A DNA stretch of 64,000 bases from Pseudoramibacter alactolyticus (GTDB lineage Bacteria > Bacillota > Clostridia > Eubacteriales > Eubacteriaceae). The DNA is taken from assembly GCF_050908235.1 (NCBI RefSeq), contig NZ_CP194340.1, one strand, 5' to 3'. Positions 60,523 through 64,000 of this stretch are shown piece after piece (the first letter of the stretch is position 1; each line of letters opens with the position of its first letter). Below the pieces are notes generated by a model. That model worked only from the letters and a program-made list of their open reading frames with translations. It was not told where the DNA came from and made no database searches. A program made the translations under genes and the position numbers.

Positions 60523-61098
60523 CTATACCTTGGCGAAGACGACGCCGTCATCGCTGAAGTGATCGATTTTCGCCAGGGCATAAACGTCGTACCCGAGGGC
60601 GCGAAAACGGTCGCCGCCGCCCTGGAAAGCTTTTTCGATGGCAATGCCGATGCCGGCCACCGAGGCGCCGGCCTGAGCGCACAAATCCAGCATGCCGGAA
60701 AGGGCCTGGCCCACCGCGAGAAAATCGTCGATGATGAGCACGCGGTCATCGGCGTTTAAAAAACGGCGGTCAACGCGGATATCATAGGCTTTTTGCTTCG
60801 TGAAAGAAAAAATCCGGCTGATATAAGCATCGCCGGTCAAGGTGACGGAAGTTGTCTTCTTGGCAAAGACCATCGGAACGCCGAGGGCCTGGGCCGTAGA
60901 GAGCGCCGTCACGATGCCGGAGACTTCAAGGGTGAGCACCCGGGTAACGCCCCGATCCCGGAAGTGATCGGCAAAAGCCTGCCCGATGGCAGTGATCAGC
61001 CCGGGATCCACCTGGTGATTCAGGAAGCAGTCCACCTTCAGAATGTTTCCCGGCAGGACGCGGCCGTCTTTTCGGATGCGGTCTTCCAATAATTTCAT
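60523..61098 (-). CDS. xpt: Xanthine phosphoribosyltransferase
   Basis: 191 residues from ATG 61098 (AGAGGAG upstream; the frame is open from 61131). KLLEDRIRKDGRVLPGNILKVD is the characteristic start, LTLEVSGIVTALSTAQALGVP follows, and VLIIDDFLAVGQALSGM (about 123-139) is the PRPP loop; Bacillus Xpt has ANG here, this one AVG. It converts xanthine to XMP for salvage. I looked for a purine riboswitch in 61099-61315 and found no conserved core. Confidence 0.92.
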   Translation of the reverse strand: MKLLEDRIRKDGRVLPGNILKVDCFLNHQVDPGLITAIGQAFADHFRDRGVTRVLTLEVSGIVTALSTAQALGVPMVFAKKTTSVTLTGDAYISRIFSFTKQKAYDIRVDRRFLNADDRVLIIDDFLAVGQALSGMLDLCAQAGASVAGIGIAIEKAFQGGGDRFRALGYDVYALAKIDHFSDDGVVFAKV

Positions 61099-61315
61099 AG
61101 GTGTGCTCCTCTCTGCGGTTAACGAAAACAATGTTCATAATGAAAGGGATCGAGCTCGGGGCGTGTCGGCGGGGGCAATGGCCGTGGGGGCTCGAAATCG
61201 GCGATGCCAAAGGCAGCCGATGGAACCGGTTTTTGTTTGGTTTGGGCGTCTGATAGATTTTTAGGCATTGACGCCGGCGCGCGTCTGCGTTTTTAAAGGC
61301 GAAAGCAACGAGACG

Positions 61316-63025
61316 CTACTGCAGGCTTTCCCAGCCGAACAGGGCCGCGCCCAGCGCACCGATGATTTCCGGTTCGTCGGCGATGAAAAGCGGCTCGCCG
61401 AGTTTTTCCTCCAGCACAGCCACCATGCCGGGGTTCTTGGCGACGCCGCCGGTCATCATGATGGTCGGCTCGACGCCGACTTTCTTCATCAGGCCCAGAG
61501 CCTTGCCGGCGATGGCCGCGTGCACCCCGTGGGCGATGTCGGCCTTCTCCTTGTTTTGGGCGATCAGCGAGATCACCTCCGATTCGGCAAAGACCGAGCA
61601 CATGGATGCGATGCGGATATCTTCGCGCCAGTGCCGGGAGATGGCGCCGAGCTCTTCCAGGCTGACCTCCAGGGTGCGGGCCATCATTTCGAGAAAGCGC
61701 CCGGTGCCGGCGGCGCATTTGTCGTTCATCACGAAATCGGTCACCTCGCCGGCGGCGTTTAAGTGAATGGCCTTGCTGTCCTGGCCGCCGATGTCAAGGA
61801 TGGTGCGAACGGCCGGATTCACATGGTGGGCGCCCTTGCCGTGGCAGCTGATCTCGGTGACGTTTTGATCGGCAAAGGGAATGCTGACCCGGCCGTAGCC
61901 GGTGGCGACGATCAGCGCAGGGTCTTCCCGGGTGAGTTTCGCCTTGGCGAGCACATTGTCGAGGGAACGTTCGGCGGAGGCGATGGATTTGGCGCCGGTG
62001 CGCACCACATCAAAGGCGATGCACTGTTTGTTTTGGTTGAGGACGACGGCGTTGGTGGAGGTGGAGCCGCTGTCGATGCCGACGATCATCATGGGGGTGT
62101 CCTTTCTGAGTGCGGGGCGTTGATGCGCTGCGCGCATCAGCCCCTTTTTGGCGGAAAGCTCTTCGATAAAAGCTTCGATGCGGGTTTTGATCTGGCCGAA
62201 GCTTTGACGGGTCAGATCCGTTTCGACCCGCAGCACCGGCAGATCGCCCCGGGCCTTGAGTTCGGCAAATTCGTAGGCATATTGGTCGCAGAACTGCACG
62301 GTGTGATAGACCAGGCCGTCGAGCCGGTCCGAGAAACCGTCGAGATAGTCAAAGCGATTGGTGGCGCTGACCATGCGCATGCAGGGAAACTGGCAAAGGA
62401 TCTGCTCGAGATAGCCGCGCAGATCCGCCGGAACGAAATGGCGGTCGAGACCGTTGCAGGTCACGTTAAACAGCACCTCGACACCGCCCGCCTTGAGGAG
62501 TTCTGCGATGGCGTCATTGGCCCGGGCCCCGATGAGGCCGATGCGGATGCGATTCGGATCAGCATTGGGGGGAGGGGCGGCTGCCGGCGCCTCGGGCTGA
62601 GCCTCGAGATAGATGTGCAGGGCCGCCTCGGTTTCGGCCTTGTCGAAGGGGCGGCCGGCAAAGACGGCGTAGGCATGCATCAGGTCGAGCACGTGCTCTT
62701 CGTAAAGGCCGACGGCAAAATCGTTGACCTTGCGGGGCACATCGAGCAGATAAAAAAATTTGTCTGGGTATTGGGCGCGCAGGGTGTCGGCCAGACGCCG
62801 GACAGAGTCGCAGCAGGCGGTGAGCACCAGGCCTTCGAGTTCGGGGTTGACCATTACCGCGTCGGCAAAGGTTTCGAGCACGCCCTTCACATAGGAGCAG
62901 ACATTGGGGTGCATCAGACTGTCGGCTCGGTTGAAGCGGTCCACCTGGGGATCGACGCGCTGCATGGACACGCCGAGGGCGGTGAAGAGTTCCACCGGGG
63001 TGTATTTGCAAAGATAACCTAACAT
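61316..63025 (-). CDS. Fusion of a 2-hydroxyacyl-CoA dehydratase subunit and its activase
   Basis: 569 residues from ATG 63025 (GAGGCAACC upstream). Residues 1-about 310 are a HgdB/HgdA-type subunit (KYTPVELFTALGV; VLTACCDSVRRLADTL; VTCNGLDRHF; VETDLTRQSFGQIKTRIEAF). Residues about 320-569 are a full ASKHA activase: GIDSGSTSTNAVVL, ILDIGGQDSKAIHL, NDKCAAGTGRFLEMMA, SMCSVFAESEVISLIAQ, MMTGGVAKNPG. In classic systems these are separate chains. The fusion would fix the stoichiometry of the ATP-driven electron transfer. The next gene begins 42 bases upstream and encodes the partner subunit. Confidence 0.9.
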   Translation of the reverse strand: MLGYLCKYTPVELFTALGVSMQRVDPQVDRFNRADSLMHPNVCSYVKGVLETFADAVMVNPELEGLVLTACCDSVRRLADTLRAQYPDKFFYLLDVPRKVNDFAVGLYEEHVLDLMHAYAVFAGRPFDKAETEAALHIYLEAQPEAPAAAPPPNADPNRIRIGLIGARANDAIAELLKAGGVEVLFNVTCNGLDRHFVPADLRGYLEQILCQFPCMRMVSATNRFDYLDGFSDRLDGLVYHTVQFCDQYAYEFAELKARGDLPVLRVETDLTRQSFGQIKTRIEAFIEELSAKKGLMRAAHQRPALRKDTPMMIVGIDSGSTSTNAVVLNQNKQCIAFDVVRTGAKSIASAERSLDNVLAKAKLTREDPALIVATGYGRVSIPFADQNVTEISCHGKGAHHVNPAVRTILDIGGQDSKAIHLNAAGEVTDFVMNDKCAAGTGRFLEMMARTLEVSLEELGAISRHWREDIRIASMCSVFAESEVISLIAQNKEKADIAHGVHAAIAGKALGLMKKVGVEPTIMMTGGVAKNPGMVAVLEEKLGEPLFIADEPEIIGALGAALFGWESLQ

Positions 63026-63067
63026 GGTTGCCTCGATTCTGAATGGCGATCGCATTGCGATCGCGGT

Positions 63068-64000
63068 CTACAGCATTTCAAAAAAGGCTTCGAGCCGGGT
63101 CTTGATCTGACCGTCGTGGCTGTTGCGCCGATCGATGCCGTCGCCGTCGATCACCAGGGTGAGGATGCCTTCGGCTTTAAGCGCTTCCTTCATCAGCCCC
63201 GCGCCGCCGGCCATTTGCTTGCAGCCCCAGTGGCAGAATTCGATCACGCCGTCGGCGCCGGTTTTGGCGATGAGTGCCTTTTCCGCCGCGATGCGCCGCT
63301 CGATGGGCCCGACGAAAATATTGCCGAGCATTTTTTTTGCCAGAGATTCCAGAGGATGCGCCGGATCCAGCGGACGGTTATAATCCAGATTCATGTCGCA
63401 GGCCTGGATCTGGTAATCGCGGCTGAGGTTGAAATAGCCTTTGAGGGTTTCCTGATAAAAGGGGAGCAGGTGGATCCAGAAGATGGTTTTGCCGTTAAAG
63501 GCCGGCCGGTTGACCACATCCCGTTCAAGCGCCTCGTAAAAGTGCAGGATCTCGGGGGTGCCGATGGCCAGATGGCTCGCGAAGAGATTAAACATCTGGA
63601 TCGTTAACGTCGAGGGATAATAGCGGCCGCGCTGGGCAGCGAGAAAGCGGTCATAGGCCGCGAAGGAGCGGTTTTCCCGGTCGAGGGCCGCCTGCAGCGC
63701 CGCTCTGTCAAAGGGGCGGTGGCAAAGATCTTCCAATTCGGCGATGAAATGCCGCAGCTGCTTGACCACATAGGCAATGGCCATCGGCGAGATCTCGTTG
63801 GGAATGTCGAGAATCGTCAGGGGGACGCGGCAGGCAGCCGCAGCCCGGCGAAAGGTTTGCACGTTGCCGTCGCAGACGGTAGAGGTGGTTACCGCTGCAG
63901 CGGCCGGCGGCATCAGGCCGCTGTCCACCGCGCCGACAAAGCATTTGTGATAGGAGCACAGCGTCGGCGCCATGCCGTCGGCTTCGCTTTGGTTGATGAA
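63068..64000 (-). CDS. 2-hydroxyacyl-CoA dehydratase subunit (5' part outside the window)
   Basis: The frame is open to the right edge, so the start is missing. Visible: LCSYHKCFVGAV, VTTSTVCDGNVQTFRRA (Cys ligands of the active-site cluster), ILDIPNEISPMAIAYVVKQL, then the second half with VDFNLDYNR-like CDMNLDYNRP, GVIEFCHWGCKQMAGGAGL and the VIDGDGID end. This is the typical dehydratase subunit, with more cysteines than the fusion partner's N-terminus. Together with it, it could dehydrate a (R)-2-hydroxyacyl-CoA in amino acid fermentation. Confidence 0.88.
   Translation of the reverse strand, partial: FINQSEADGMAPTLCSYHKCFVGAVDSGLMPPAAAAVTTSTVCDGNVQTFRRAAAACRVPLTILDIPNEISPMAIAYVVKQLRHFIAELEDLCHRPFDRAALQAALDRENRSFAAYDRFLAAQRGRYYPSTLTIQMFNLFASHLAIGTPEILHFYEALERDVVNRPAFNGKTIFWIHLLPFYQETLKGYFNLSRDYQIQACDMNLDYNRPLDPAHPLESLAKKMLGNIFVGPIERRIAAEKALIAKTGADGVIEFCHWGCKQMAGGAGLMKEALKAEGILTLVIDGDGIDRRNSHDGQIKTRLEAFFEML

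Noticed and set aside
61099..61315. Purine riboswitch upstream of xpt
   Set aside because: The three-way-junction core expected for a purine aptamer is not visible, and the leader is unusually GC-rich for one.
61763..63022. 419-codon plus-strand frame opposite the dehydratase-activase fusion
   Set aside because: Gly/Asp/His-rich shadow of a well-supported gene; the minus strand carries all activase motifs.
1..64000. CRISPR arrays, rRNA and tRNA genes
   Set aside because: I scanned for regularly spaced repeats, tRNA arms with CCA-type ends and rRNA-like blocks and saw none. A covariance-model scan would be needed to exclude a short tRNA.

Overview
The window looks like a chromosome segment of a strictly anaerobic, fermentative Firmicute. 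Evidence is the low-potential anaerobic enzymology (two 2-hydroxyacyl-CoA-dehydratase/activase loci, a clostridial 2[4Fe-4S] ferredoxin), Gram-positive signals (LPXTG-like sorting end, lipoproteins, strong Shine-Dalgarno sites) and the Firmicute gene order tmk - decarboxylase - holB - yaaT. A Eubacteriaceae/Pseudoramibacter-like host is my inference from these traits. The core is fairly GC-rich (greA-lysS, tmk to rlmD, uppP to the right end) and is interrupted by AT-richer accessory blocks full of remnants. I saw no rRNA, tRNA or CRISPR array.

Layout. 0-5 kb: end of a surface protein, an AP2-domain protein, an MBL hydrolase, an in-frame lipoate-ligase/dihydrolipoyl-dehydrogenase fusion remnant, then greA and lysS. 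5-10.7 kb: decayed integrative-element pieces, an ECF sigma - membrane protein - ABC transporter operon, a truncated ABC exporter and a broken vanY. 10.8-15.2 kb: lipoprotein and paralogous membrane-anchored proteins of unknown function. 15.4-20.7 kb: IS110 remnant and a tight five-gene reductive operon (two dehydratase/double-cubane-type proteins, a small membrane protein, a membrane polyferredoxin, an ATP-dependent activase), with a divergent Crp/Fnr regulator and an operator centred at -41.5. 20.7-28.3 kb: accessory DNA with a KTR protein, a CPBP protease pseudogene with two in-frame TAGs, a MerR/TipAS regulator, a DUF6434 remnant and a complete IS3-family element. 28.4-37.9 kb: housekeeping (lysozyme-like protein, ybaK, HD-GYP, tmk, decarboxylase, holB, yaaT, ferredoxin, an orphan EutS-like shell protein, rlmD).

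38-42.6 kb is the best candidate for an undescribed system: an AT-rich Ser/Thr kinase followed by translationally coupled genes for a 481-residue unknown protein, a coiled-coil/glycine-zipper membrane protein and a helical protein. 43-48.1 kb: an XRE regulator, then a 4.4-kb segment flanked by 117-bp direct repeats that carries recombinase remnants, an NAD(P)-binding protein, a flavin/ferredoxin fusion and a macrodomain - SirTM sirtuin pair. 48.3-51.3 kb: a frameshifted vWA lipoprotein and a membrane thioredoxin.

51.4-58.8 kb: a catabolic island (LacI regulator, DapA-family aldolase, non-canonical NRAMP-like transporter, DAACS symporter) bounded by a direct repeat of the 3' end of uppP. 58.5-64 kb: uppP, a membrane protein, xpt, a dehydratase-activase fusion and a second dehydratase subunit running off the end. 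Several genes are broken by one-base changes in homopolymers, which could be real decay or assembly error.
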